DNA of 64,000 nucleotides from CAYGYG01 sp964354155 (GTDB taxonomy: Bacteria; Hydrothermota; Tepidihabitantia; SM23-42; CAYGYG01), in NCBI GenBank assembly GCA_964354155.1, contig CAYGYG010000011.1:1-64000 (forward strand), in the 5' to 3' direction. The notes under the pieces were generated by a model. That model saw nothing but the letters and a program-made list of their open reading frames with translations, did no database searches and was not told where the DNA came from. Within the stretch, counting starts at the first letter, position 1, and each line of letters begins with the position of its first letter. The position numbers and the translations under genes are program-made. This document shows, piece after piece, positions 34,498-42,490 of this stretch.

Positions 34498-36957
34498 GTG
34501 TTGGACTTCCCCGCAAAAGACATCGAGAACAAGTGGCTCGAGTACTGGGAAGAAAAAGGTCTGTTCCGCACCAACGACCCGCCCGGCAAAAAATTCTACA
34601 ACCTGATGATGTTCATCTATCCGTCAGGCGACCTGCACATGGGCCACTGCCGGAACTACGTCATCGGCGATGTCCTGTTCCGCTTCCTCAAGCGCCGCGG
34701 CTTTGATGTGCTTCATCCTTTCGGCTGGGACGCGTTCGGTCTGCCCGCCGAAAATGCTGCCATCGAGCGAGGAGTCCACCCCTACCGGTGGACGATGGAA
34801 AATATCAACACCTCCCGCGCGACGATCCGCAAGGTTGGCATCGGCTATGATTGGGCGCGTGAGGTCGTCACTTGCGAACCGGACTATTACCGTTGGACCC
34901 AATGGATGTTCCTCCTGATGTACCGGAAAGGGCTCGCCTATCGCCAGGAGGGATACGTAAACTGGTGTCCCGGCTGCCAGACGGTTCTTGCCAATGAGCA
35001 AGTCGTTGAAGGAGCATGCGAACGTTGCGATGCTCCGATTGAGAAAAGGCAACTGGCGCAGTGGTACTTAAGGATCACGGCCTATGCCGAGCGACTGCTC
35101 GACGGTCTGGACCGGCTCGATCTCTGGCCGGACAATGTCCGAACGATGCAACGCAACTGGATCGGCCGCAGTGAAGGCTGTGACATCGAATTTTCGGTCG
35201 AGGGAATGGATCGAAAGATCAAGGTCTTTACGACCCGACCCGACACCATCTACGGCGTCACTTTCATAAGTATCGCGCCCGAGAATCTCCTCGTTGAGGA
35301 ACTGATCCGCGGGCAGCCGGCCGGGGCCGAGGTCCGTGCGTATGTCGATCGCGCGATCCGAACACCAGAGATGGTTCGGTCGGCCGCCGAGCGACCTAAG
35401 GATGGGATCTTCACGGGTCGCCATGCGGTCAACCCCTTGAGCGGGGAGAAGGTGCCGATCTTTGTCGCCGACTACGTCCTTGCCGGGTACGGTTCCGGGA
35501 TTGTCATGGGCGTGCCGGCCCACGACCAGCGTGATTTTGAATTCGCCAAGAAATACGGTCTGCCGATCAAGGTTGTCATCAACCCTCCCGGCGGCAGGCT
35601 TGATCCCAAGACGATGTCCGAGGCCTATGTCGATCAGGGCACGATGACTAATTCCGGTCCCTTCGACGGCCTCGATTCGCCGCCGGGGATCGCGCGCGTC
35701 ACCCAGCACCTGCAGGAAACCGGACGGGGCGGACCGACGATCACTTACCGGCTCCGGGATTGGCTGATTTCGCGCCAGCGTTATTGGGGTGCGCCGATTC
35801 CTATGGTCTATTGCAAGACGTGCGGCGTCGTTCCGGTGCCGGAAGAACAGCTGCCGGTACTGCTGCCGCCTGACGTAAAAGACTACCTGCCCAAGGGACA
35901 GTCGCCCCTGGCCGCGGTGCCGGGATTCGTCGAGACCCGTTGCCCGGCGTGCGGGGGAGAGGGCCGGCGCGAGACCGACACAATGGATACCTTCATATGC
36001 TCGTCCTGGTATTTCTTGAGGTACTTGGATCCTACGAATCGGAAGGAGTTCTGCCGGAAAGAACATGCGGATCACTGGCTGCCGATTGACCAATACATCG
36101 GGGGCATAACCCACGCCACCGGCCACCTCATCTATTTCCGCTTCTTCACCAAAGTCCTCTTTGACGCAGGGTTTGTCGGAGTCGACGAGCCGGCCCAGAG
36201 GCTCTTCACCCAGGGCATGGTGCTGAAAGGCGGAACGGCCATGTCGAAATCAAAAGGCAACATTGTCGCGCTCGGGCCCTTCGTCGACGAGCACGGCTCG
36301 GACACGGCGCGCATCACGATTCTCTTTGCGGCACCGCCCGAAAAATCAATGGAATGGTCTGACGAAGGTGTCGCCGGGGCCCAGCGTTTCCTCAATCGAG
36401 TCTATCGCCTGGTGATTGACCACACTGATGCGTTGCGCACCGCGGATGCCTCGACCGCGGCCGTGCTATCCGCCGGCGATCGGGCCCTCTATGTCAAGAT
36501 CAATCAAACCATCAGGAAAGTAACCGAAGACATTCAAGCATTCAAGTTCAACACCGCCCTCGCGGCCCTGATGGAGCTCCTCAATGAGCTGTACAAGGCG
36601 GCCCAACGCGAATCCCCCGTATTCATCCACGGCACAAGATGTCTGGTTCAGCTCCTGTCTCCGCTTGCTCCCTTCCTGGCCGACGAGGCCTGGTCAAAGA
36701 TCGGCGGTCCGGGCAGCCTGCTGGAACAGCCATGGCCCGGGTACGATGAGCAAGCCCTGACTCATGACATGCAGACGGTCGTCGTCCAGATCAACGGTCG
36801 GATCCGTTCCAAACTCGAAGTACCGGCAACGGTCACTGAAGCCGATATCAGAGAGCTGGCACTCCACGATGAGATAGTGATCCTCTACACAAAAGGCAAG
36901 ACGATCAAGAAAATCGTCTATGTGCCGACGCGCCTGCTTTCCATCGCCACTGACTAG
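34498..36957 (+). CDS. leuS: leucyl-tRNA synthetase
   Basis: Bacterial-type class I synthetase of 819 residues. The HIGH motif is HMGH at residues 47-50 and the KMSKS motif is MSKSK at about 582-586. A zinc-binding CPGCQTVLANEQVVEGACERCD, the CP1 editing domain (VFTTRPDTIYGVTFISIAPE and GIVMGVPAHDQRDFEFAKKY with the editing Asp), and the anticodon domain are all present. The GTG start follows AAAGGA by 6 nt. The next gene begins directly after its stop codon, so the two are co-transcribed. Confidence 0.97.
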   Translation: MLDFPAKDIENKWLEYWEEKGLFRTNDPPGKKFYNLMMFIYPSGDLHMGHCRNYVIGDVLFRFLKRRGFDVLHPFGWDAFGLPAENAAIERGVHPYRWTMENINTSRATIRKVGIGYDWAREVVTCEPDYYRWTQWMFLLMYRKGLAYRQEGYVNWCPGCQTVLANEQVVEGACERCDAPIEKRQLAQWYLRITAYAERLLDGLDRLDLWPDNVRTMQRNWIGRSEGCDIEFSVEGMDRKIKVFTTRPDTIYGVTFISIAPENLLVEELIRGQPAGAEVRAYVDRAIRTPEMVRSAAERPKDGIFTGRHAVNPLSGEKVPIFVADYVLAGYGSGIVMGVPAHDQRDFEFAKKYGLPIKVVINPPGGRLDPKTMSEAYVDQGTMTNSGPFDGLDSPPGIARVTQHLQETGRGGPTITYRLRDWLISRQRYWGAPIPMVYCKTCGVVPVPEEQLPVLLPPDVKDYLPKGQSPLAAVPGFVETRCPACGGEGRRETDTMDTFICSSWYFLRYLDPTNRKEFCRKEHADHWLPIDQYIGGITHATGHLIYFRFFTKVLFDAGFVGVDEPAQRLFTQGMVLKGGTAMSKSKGNIVALGPFVDEHGSDTARITILFAAPPEKSMEWSDEGVAGAQRFLNRVYRLVIDHTDALRTADASTAAVLSAGDRALYVKINQTIRKVTEDIQAFKFNTALAALMELLNELYKAAQRESPVFIHGTRCLVQLLSPLAPFLADEAWSKIGGPGSLLEQPWPGYDEQALTHDMQTVVVQINGRIRSKLEVPATVTEADIRELALHDEIVILYTKGKTIKKIVYVPTRLLSIATD

Positions 36958-38619
36958 ATGAAGCACATTGTCGCCGGCCTGATGCTCTTGTGCCTGGCCG
37001 CCCAGGGCAACGAAGTAGTTGAGCTTCAGATACTGCACACCAACGATATTCACGGCGTGATCTTTCCGTCACTTGATCTTGGCGACCCCGGTGTTCCGAA
37101 GCCCGTCTACGGCGGTTTTGCACGCCTTGCCTGGCTGGTCAGGCAGCAGCGCCGGACTTGTCCGGCCACGCTTCTGCTCGACGCCGGTGACTTCTTCTGC
37201 GGTTCCCCCGAAGGCAACGCCAGTCAGGGCGCACATCTCGTGAAGCTGATGAACAACATCGGCTATGATGCGGTGGCGCTGGGCAATCACGATTTCGCCC
37301 ACGGTGCCGACAACCTTGAGAGGCTCGCCCGGCTCGCCGAGTTTCCCTTACTATCGGCCAACCTCCACAATGCCTATACCGGAGACCGCGTCAGCTTCGC
37401 CCGCTCCTGCGTCATCCTTGAGCTCGGCAAGACAAAAATCGGCATTATCGGCCTAACGCCGTCATCGACCGAGAAACTCGCGACCGCCAAACAGATTGCC
37501 GGCCTTGCCTTCTCCGACGAACGTGACGCACTGGAGAAGTACGTCAAAGAGGCCAAGCGTCAGGGCGCGAAATTGCTGATCGTATTGAGTCACCTCGGCT
37601 CAAGGAGAGACCTGGAACTGGCCGCCGACTTTCCCGTCGTCGACCTTTTTATCGGCGGTCACGATCATGTCATCCTTGAACCGGCCCGAAGGATAGGGGA
37701 GAAGACCTACGTTGCCCAGGTTGGCACGAAGGGCCAACGTCTCGGTATCATCCGAATCAAGTACGATCCCACCAGGGAAAAAATCCTCGAAATGGTCTCA
37801 ATCGCCCGAAATGTCACACAAGATCTGCCGGTTGATTCTTCAACGGCCGAAGCGGTGCGCCGTCTTGCCGAACCCGGGTTCGACACCGCCATCGGCCGCA
37901 GTGACCGGCATCTTACGATCAGTGAAATCGGTTACTGGGTCAATGACCTGCTGCGTACCCACTTTGATGCCGACGTCGCCTTCTTGCCGCGCGGCACAAT
38001 CCGCGACGAACTGGATTCGGGGACCATTACGCGGCGCGAGATCTACTCCCTTGCACCCTTTGAAGATCGCGTTTATCTGATGCAGGTGGAAAGGGAGCGG
38101 CTGCAGGAGCTGGTCGAAGCCGAACTCGGTTTTCGCGATGCCGAATTCCCGATCTCCGGGCCTGAAATCGTCTACGATCCGACCTGGGCGGCCGGGGGTA
38201 AAATCGTTGATTTGAAGGTCGCGGCCGCCAAACCAATACTGAAAGTCGTTACCACGGAATACTATGTACTGAAGAAAAAGCCGGGCAGTATACCCGGGGT
38301 CAGCGGCATCGCCGCCACGGACTTGACCGTCGACCAAGTACTGGCTCAGGCACTGGCAAGCAATCCGTGTCTTGCTTACCGGGCAAAGCCGGTTTATACG
38401 ATGCAGAAAACAGCCCGTCCCAAGACCTTGCTGGTGAATGTCAACAAAGCTGACCAACGCGAGCTCGTGGCTCTGCCGATGATTGGTCCGACCCTGGCCA
38501 AGCGTATCATTGAATACCGGACTAAATACGGCCCGTTCCGGTCGCTTGAAGACTTGAAGAAGGTCAAAGGCATCGGCAATGCCCTGGTTGAGAAGATAAG
38601 AGTGTTGATAGAATTCTGA
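36958..38619 (+). CDS. secreted 5'-nucleotidase/metallophosphoesterase fused to a ComEA-type HhH domain
   Basis: 553 residues. A signal peptide (about 1-17) precedes a UshA-type metallophosphoesterase with HTNDIHG (residues 27-33), LLDAGDFFCGSPEG, ALGNHDFAHG, VLSHLGS and IGGHDHV, all metal ligands intact, then the 5'-nucleotidase C-terminal substrate domain (about 310-470). Residues 493-553 form a ComEA-like helix-hairpin-helix unit (VNVNKADQRELVALPMIGP; KYGPFRSLEDLKKVKGIG), which in ComEA binds extracellular DNA. The fusion suggests an enzyme tethered to DNA outside the membrane, feeding on nucleotides from it; that is inference. It starts directly at the leuS stop. Confidence 0.88.
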   Translation: MKHIVAGLMLLCLAAQGNEVVELQILHTNDIHGVIFPSLDLGDPGVPKPVYGGFARLAWLVRQQRRTCPATLLLDAGDFFCGSPEGNASQGAHLVKLMNNIGYDAVALGNHDFAHGADNLERLARLAEFPLLSANLHNAYTGDRVSFARSCVILELGKTKIGIIGLTPSSTEKLATAKQIAGLAFSDERDALEKYVKEAKRQGAKLLIVLSHLGSRRDLELAADFPVVDLFIGGHDHVILEPARRIGEKTYVAQVGTKGQRLGIIRIKYDPTREKILEMVSIARNVTQDLPVDSSTAEAVRRLAEPGFDTAIGRSDRHLTISEIGYWVNDLLRTHFDADVAFLPRGTIRDELDSGTITRREIYSLAPFEDRVYLMQVERERLQELVEAELGFRDAEFPISGPEIVYDPTWAAGGKIVDLKVAAAKPILKVVTTEYYVLKKKPGSIPGVSGIAATDLTVDQVLAQALASNPCLAYRAKPVYTMQKTARPKTLLVNVNKADQRELVALPMIGPTLAKRIIEYRTKYGPFRSLEDLKKVKGIGNALVEKIRVLIEF

Positions 38620-38652
38620 TGCCTTCGGCACTGATCTCCTGATCGTCTGATC

Positions 38653-38708
38653 CACTTGCCTCGCGGCTACCTGCGGCATCGATTACAGTGATCTCGGCGC
38701 AAGGCGCC
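38653..38708. repeat. dispersed intergenic repeat, copy D (reverse orientation)
   Basis: Read on the minus strand: hairpin GGCGC-CTT-GCGCC (38696-38708), then ATCACTGTAATCGATGCCG. Stem bases differ from copies B and C by paired changes. Confidence 0.7.
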
Positions 38709-38832
38709 ACTGACGAGGGGAGATGGAGCGGATCAGCGGATCAGATGATCAGTGGGAGGCTCATCAGAGCACCAGATAATCAGGTTCCAGAAGCAGCGAT
38801 TCGTCGCTCAATGCTCGGCACTCATTGCTTCA

Positions 38833-38910
38833 TCTACCCTCTACTCGCTACTCTTTTTCTTGCTACTTGCTACTCTCTTCTCGCTACTCTCTACTCGCTA
38901 CTCGCTTCTC
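38833..38910. repeat. CTACTCG heptamer array
   Basis: About ten degenerate 7-nt units: CTACTCG, CTACTCT, CTACTTG, CTTCTCG and similar, between the nucleotidase fusion and the RDD promoter. Confidence 0.75.
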
Positions 38911-38924
38911 CTGTGTTCCGCCCC

Positions 38925-38952
38925 TTGACTTTTCTCCCCGAATCGATATAAT
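38925..38952 (+). promoter_or_regulatory. promoter of the RDD gene (leadered)
   Basis: TTGACT (38925-38930), 16 bp, TATAAT (38947-38952), then a short leader carrying AAAGGAG 5 nt before the ATG at 38973. Confidence 0.9.
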
Positions 38953-38972
38953 TCTCCTAGAAAGGAGCGCAA

Positions 38973-39386
38973 ATGAAGGCAGACCTGGCAAAAAGGTTCG
39001 TCGCCATCCTCATCGATGGCATTCTTGCTGGAATCGTAACCTTGATTCCGTTTATCGGAGGCTTTATCGCGGCGGCCTACATCCTGCTGCGTGATGGCTT
39101 CGACTTCAACTTCATGAAAGGCCGGAGCCTGGGTAAGGTAGTAATGAAACTCCAGCCCGTCCTGGCCGACACGCAAGGCGCGATCGATATCACCACGTCG
39201 ATCAAACGTAACTGGACCCTGGCAATCGGCTACATCTTTGCATCGATTCCGCTGATCAATATTGTATTCGGCATCATCGGTCTGGTGCTGTGGATTATCG
39301 AGATCATCCTCGTCGTCAGCGACGCCGAGGGACGCCGTCTTGGCGACAAGATGGCCGGCACCAAAGTCGTCGAAGTCAAGGCTTAA
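38973..39386 (+). CDS. RDD family membrane protein
   Basis: 137 residues. The opening ADLAKRFVAILIDGILAG has the Arg and Asp of the RDD family, and the second half repeats the pattern in the ending DAEGRRLGDKMAGTKVVEV. Three to four hydrophobic helices are visible (about 9-40 and 80-115). Members have been linked to ion transport or membrane-protein assembly, but most are uncharacterised. It has its own consensus promoter and good ribosome site and stands alone between repeat regions. Confidence 0.85.
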   Translation: MKADLAKRFVAILIDGILAGIVTLIPFIGGFIAAAYILLRDGFDFNFMKGRSLGKVVMKLQPVLADTQGAIDITTSIKRNWTLAIGYIFASIPLINIVFGIIGLVLWIIEIILVVSDAEGRRLGDKMAGTKVVEVKA

Positions 39387-39704
39387 GCGATCGTTTCTTG
39401 TGCCCCTGGCCCTTCAGGTAACAGGGATGGGGAGAGGGTGATTCGTCTAGCCGCCTAGAGAGAAACCGTTGAATAGAGGGGGAGTTCATTATTTTGGGGC
39501 CGCACCTGAAATCAACTACGTATCCATTGCTCAAAGCAACACCGCCAGTCCCCTCACCGTCAGGCCGGCTCAGGACCACCGGGGGACGTTGGTGCCGCGT
39601 GTGAAAGTTGATGGTCCTACAATGAGACAGGCTCTTCTAACGCCTGTTTGGAAGCGATGGACTCGTCGCGCAGCATGGATATAGGTGTCTAGTCCAGCAC
39701 GCTA
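39387..39704. other. intergenic region, nothing assigned
   Basis: 318 bp without a gene I can support. A 71-codon plus-strand frame (39469-39684, TTG start) has no recognised domain or ribosome site. The stretch separates the RDD gene from the homing endonuclease and may hold remnants of an earlier insertion. Confidence 0.4.
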
Positions 39705-40796
39705 TCAAAAGAGGGTTTCCTGCAGGATCTGAGGCTGCTCCTTTTCGTATTGCATAGAGTATTTCCTGAACAGGAGATACTTCCTTTCAAGATACTGTGT
39801 AGGGGGGACGCCATCATAGAGAAAATGGAAAAGCTTCATACAGTGTTGTCTCTCAAAACGGAAATAGTAACTCAGCGTCTTTCCGGGTCGCACATAGATC
39901 GTACGAGGCGGTAGGCCCGCCTTCTGCAACGCGGCAACCATTCCGTCTATGAATCGCCTCGAGCCGCTCACAAAGCTGGCCCTGATCTGTTTCGTTTGTT
40001 TTCTCTCGAAGTAGACCGAGCCATCGCCATCCCAGCAGCCGCGAATGAAATGCGGCATGAATTTGTGAGGGACGACTGGAAACTCAATGTCGAGGCTCTT
40101 TCTGGGCTTCAGGCCGAGCCTAAGTAGATCCGGCAGCATTTCCGCGCATTGAAACTGGAAAGAGTAGACAGCCCCTGATGTTGCATGGCCATACTCTTTT
40201 CGCGGTCTGTAGTGAAGTGTGGCATCACACTCCATCAACGCCAGGACTTTGTTCAACAGCTCGGGCTCTCTCTGCGCAACACTGAGCATCGGGACTTTTC
40301 TGACGCACTTTCTCGAAGAAAACCTAGCTTCGTGCAGACAACCGTCGGTGTAGAGCACGCCCAAGACATATCCCATTTCTCGTGACCAGGTCGAGAAGAA
40401 ACCCGTATTCAAGTGAATGCGCTGGTGCATAACAGACTTAAACCCACCATGACCGTCATCAAGACAAGCAGTGATTTTATGTTGATCCAGAGCTATGCGT
40501 CGTGCAGCTCCCAGATCCCGGCACGTGATCTTATGAAGTTTGAGCATCTTGTACACGAATTGGCGAGTGCACCCACATGTCCTTGCGATATCGCTACAAG
40601 AGCCTTTCTTCTCCCCGTATTCGGAGAGAAGATAGTCCTTCGTCAGCATATGGGCCGCTACGTGCAGCCCTCGCCGGTGCTGTCTGTGCTTGGCCTCAAG
40701 CCGCTTCTGATAGCACCGAGCGCACAGTCCGTGGCCCAAGTGTCTAAAGGCAGTTGTACCGCAGTTTACGCACTTCTCATGCTCAAAAGACCACAT
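39705..40796 (-). CDS. free-standing LAGLIDADG homing endonuclease with N-terminal zinc ribbon and HTH
   Basis: 363 residues from the ATG at 40796, chosen because a promoter ends 7 nt upstream. The N-terminus has a two-knuckle cysteine motif (CVNCG, CARC), followed by an HTH-like segment (CSDIARTCGCTRQFVYKMLKLHKI). Two LAGLIDADG-type helices appear: GYVLGVLYTDGCL and HFIRGCWDGDGSVYFER, each ending in the metal-binding acidic residue. It is therefore a two-motif, monomeric enzyme. It is not inside another gene and no intein splice junctions are visible. Its base composition looks lower in GC than the flanking genes, suggesting recent acquisition. Confidence 0.8.
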   Translation of the reverse strand: MWSFEHEKCVNCGTTAFRHLGHGLCARCYQKRLEAKHRQHRRGLHVAAHMLTKDYLLSEYGEKKGSCSDIARTCGCTRQFVYKMLKLHKITCRDLGAARRIALDQHKITACLDDGHGGFKSVMHQRIHLNTGFFSTWSREMGYVLGVLYTDGCLHEARFSSRKCVRKVPMLSVAQREPELLNKVLALMECDATLHYRPRKEYGHATSGAVYSFQFQCAEMLPDLLRLGLKPRKSLDIEFPVVPHKFMPHFIRGCWDGDGSVYFERKQTKQIRASFVSGSRRFIDGMVAALQKAGLPPRTIYVRPGKTLSYYFRFERQHCMKLFHFLYDGVPPTQYLERKYLLFRKYSMQYEKEQPQILQETLF

Positions 40797-40803
40797 GATG
40801 ATG

Positions 40804-40832
40804 AGTATAGCAAGGACAAACGAAATTGTCAA
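40804..40832 (-). promoter_or_regulatory. promoter of the homing endonuclease gene
   Basis: Minus strand TTGACA (40827-40832), 17 bp, TATACT (40804-40809), 7 nt to the ATG. Confidence 0.75.
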
Positions 40833-41167
40833 CAGAGCAAGACGTATGCTGTGCGCGATGATAACAAGGACTCAAGAGTATGTAAATGGCAGCGCACCTG
40901 CATGTGAAGGCGTAAGGAGAATCTCTCTAGAACCCAGGCTGAAGAAAAGGGCATTCAGGACGGAAAGAGGAGAAGGGCGCTAAGAGGCACGCATTGGGCC
41001 CATCATTACAAGTTTACGTAAGATTTGTTCTCAGACGTAGACAATAGTGTCTGATTTCAGGGTAGTTTCAGCAACAACTGGGTATCAGGTTCTGGCGGTA
41101 TCCAATAGAATCTCCCCCTCCAATACGTCTTATTCAAGACAGCTACTGTTTCTTACAAATGATCTTA
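40833..41167. other. AT-richer intergenic region
   Basis: No gene seen. The side next to the tiny gene holds two small inverted repeats (ACAG/CTGT, GTCTT/AAGAC) but no clear terminator. Confidence 0.4.
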
Positions 41168-41230
41168 CTACTTCTTTCTTTTCTTTGTTTTCTTTGTCTT
41201 CTTCTTAGTTACGCATCTTCCACATGCCAT
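41168..41230 (-). CDS. 20-residue cysteine- and lysine-rich peptide
   Basis: A complete short gene: MACGRCVTKKKTKKTKKRKK, then TAG. It has a CxxC pair near the N-terminus and a tail with eleven lysines and one arginine among the last twelve residues. Evidence for a real gene is the expression signals: a consensus promoter (TTGACA-16-TATAAT), a short leader and a full AAGGAGGT site (41237-41244) 6 nt before the ATG, the strongest ribosome site in the window. I do not recognise the family. The tail would bind RNA, DNA or the ribosome; the two cysteines could hold metal only as a dimer or with a partner. It is divergent from the methyltransferase gene. Confidence 0.65.
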   Translation of the reverse strand: MACGRCVTKKKTKKTKKRKK

Positions 41231-41252
41231 GTTAGTACCTCCTTACATCAAA

Positions 41253-41280
41253 ATTATATCAATAAACGCTCTCTTGTCAA
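41253..41280 (-). promoter_or_regulatory. consensus promoter of the 20-residue peptide gene
   Basis: Minus strand TTGACA (41275-41280), 16 bp, TATAAT (41253-41258), followed by a leader with AAGGAGGT. Confidence 0.9.
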
Positions 41281-41317
41281 TGGGATAACTTCACCTCCGC
41301 GCCAGGCGAAGCCTGAG

Positions 41318-41345
41318 TTGACATTGCGCCGTGGCTGATTATACT
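41318..41345 (+). promoter_or_regulatory. promoter of the methyltransferase gene, leaderless
   Basis: TTGACA (41318-41323), 16 bp, TATACT (41340-41345), 8 nt to the GTG at 41354. Confidence 0.85.
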
Positions 41346-41353
41346 CTGCTGCG

Positions 41354-41923
41354 GTGCCTAATATTGATATCTTCGAACGAGTCAAGCGGGCTGCCGCATC
41401 AATCCATGCCGCCCAGATCAATGAGCTTTGCTCGCTTGATGCTAACGGCCTCATCCTGGAGATCGGAACCGGCTCTGGTCACCTTTATGACCGCCTCGCC
41501 GGCGCCGGGCTCAGGGTTGTCGGGCTCGACCTTTGTGCCATGCCCCGGCCCGGACAAGGATCGTTAGTCACTGCTGATGCTCAGCATCTTCCTTTTGCCA
41601 GCGCCAGATTCAGCGCCGTCATCTGCTGCCACAGCCTTGAGCACATCCCTAACCTCGGATCAGGCCTTTCTGAGATCACGCGCGTCATCAGACCCTCGGG
41701 ACGACTCATAGTGATTTATCCCTACGAACCGATGCGCGGAATCACCCTCATGGGTAACCTCTCGACCTGGCCTGAGTTCTGGAAGATTCATCGCCACAAG
41801 TTCGTGCCTAGATCTCTAACGCAACTATTGTTATCGCACCGGTTTCGGCATCTATCTTCAAGAATGTATTTAGGGTATATCCCTATGTATATCTCTTGTT
41901 TTAGCAAATGTTATGGGGATTGA
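41354..41923 (+). CDS. class I SAM-dependent methyltransferase
   Basis: 189 residues. Motif I is LILEIGTGSGHLYDRLAG, the acidic end of strand 2 is VVGLDL, motif II/III is LPFASARFSAVICCHSLEHIPN, and the RPSGRLIVIYPYEP segment follows, an ordinary Methyltransf_11 layout. The C-terminal part is short and basic. Substrate unknown. GTG start by the promoter rule. It converges on the FmdB-like gene with a 49-bp gap and no recognisable terminator. Confidence 0.85.
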   Translation: MPNIDIFERVKRAAASIHAAQINELCSLDANGLILEIGTGSGHLYDRLAGAGLRVVGLDLCAMPRPGQGSLVTADAQHLPFASARFSAVICCHSLEHIPNLGSGLSEITRVIRPSGRLIVIYPYEPMRGITLMGNLSTWPEFWKIHRHKFVPRSLTQLLLSHRFRHLSSRMYLGYIPMYISCFSKCYGD

Positions 41924-41972
41924 CCTACCAAGCATGTTTAGCAAATGCTGTTTTTCGCTTGAATAGTGAGAG

Positions 41973-42305
41973 TTATTTCTTCTCTCCTTTATCCTCTGGC
42001 TTCTTCTTTGTCTCTTCCTTCTTGGTTTCAGCCGGCTTGCTCTCCCCCTTCACCTCTTCCTTCTTCGGTTCAGTCGGCTTGCCTTCCCTCTTTGCCTCTT
42101 CCTTTTCGTGTTTCTTGTAATCCTTGCTGCGGTAGTCAGTAGCATAGAAGCCAGAGCCTTTGAACAAAAAACCAGCACCTGCACCGATCAGACGTTTCAC
42201 CCTGCCCCGGCATTTCGGACAAGCTTTGGTCGGTGCGGCGCTCATCTTCTGGAACTCCTCAAAGCAATACCCACACTTGGTGCACTTATATTCGTAGGTC
42301 GGCAT
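41973..42305 (-). CDS. FmdB-like zinc ribbon protein with charged tail
   Basis: 110 residues. The N-terminal half is the FmdB regulatory zinc ribbon: MPTYEYKCTKCGYCFEEFQKM, then KACPKCRGRVKRLIGAG, with two CxxC knuckles, and the typical GFLFKGSGFYATDY ending. Residues 65-110 are a lysine/glutamate-rich tail with PEEKK-like repeats, which is unusual in its length and may be disordered. FmdB proteins are small and mostly uncharacterised, named from a formamidase regulator. No clear promoter is found; TAAAGAAT lies just before the ATG without a good -35 box. Confidence 0.85.
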   Translation of the reverse strand: MPTYEYKCTKCGYCFEEFQKMSAAPTKACPKCRGRVKRLIGAGAGFLFKGSGFYATDYRSKDYKKHEKEEAKREGKPTEPKKEEVKGESKPAETKKEETKKKPEDKGEKK

Positions 42306-42409
42306 ATTCTTTACGGCGGATCAGTTCCGGGCAATGAGCAATTAGTCGCGGCAAGTAGCAAACGGGGCCTGCCCACTGATCCCGTGATGCTCTGATCTAC
42401 TTCTTCCTT

Positions 42410-42490
42410 CGTCATTCGTGTCTTCTGCCTCCTCTCGTCCCTCGTCCATTCGTCTCTCGTCCCTCATCCATCGGCCCTCGTGCTTCGCCC
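42410..42490. repeat. CTCGTCC heptamer array
   Basis: Degenerate 7-nt units (CTCGTCC, TCGTCTC, TCATCCA, TCGGCCC) reaching into the last codons of the activase gene. Relatives occur near 13270 and 51640-51710. Confidence 0.65.

Noticed and set aside
35068..36126. 352-codon minus-strand open frame
   Set aside because: Antisense to leuS, no supporting signals.
39469..39684. 71-codon frame next to the homing endonuclease
   Set aside because: TTG start without ribosome site or promoter and no recognised domain; kept only as part of an unassigned gap.
39705..40796. intein or intron-encoded status for the LAGLIDADG protein
   Set aside because: No host gene halves or splice motifs surround it, and it has its own promoter and start.
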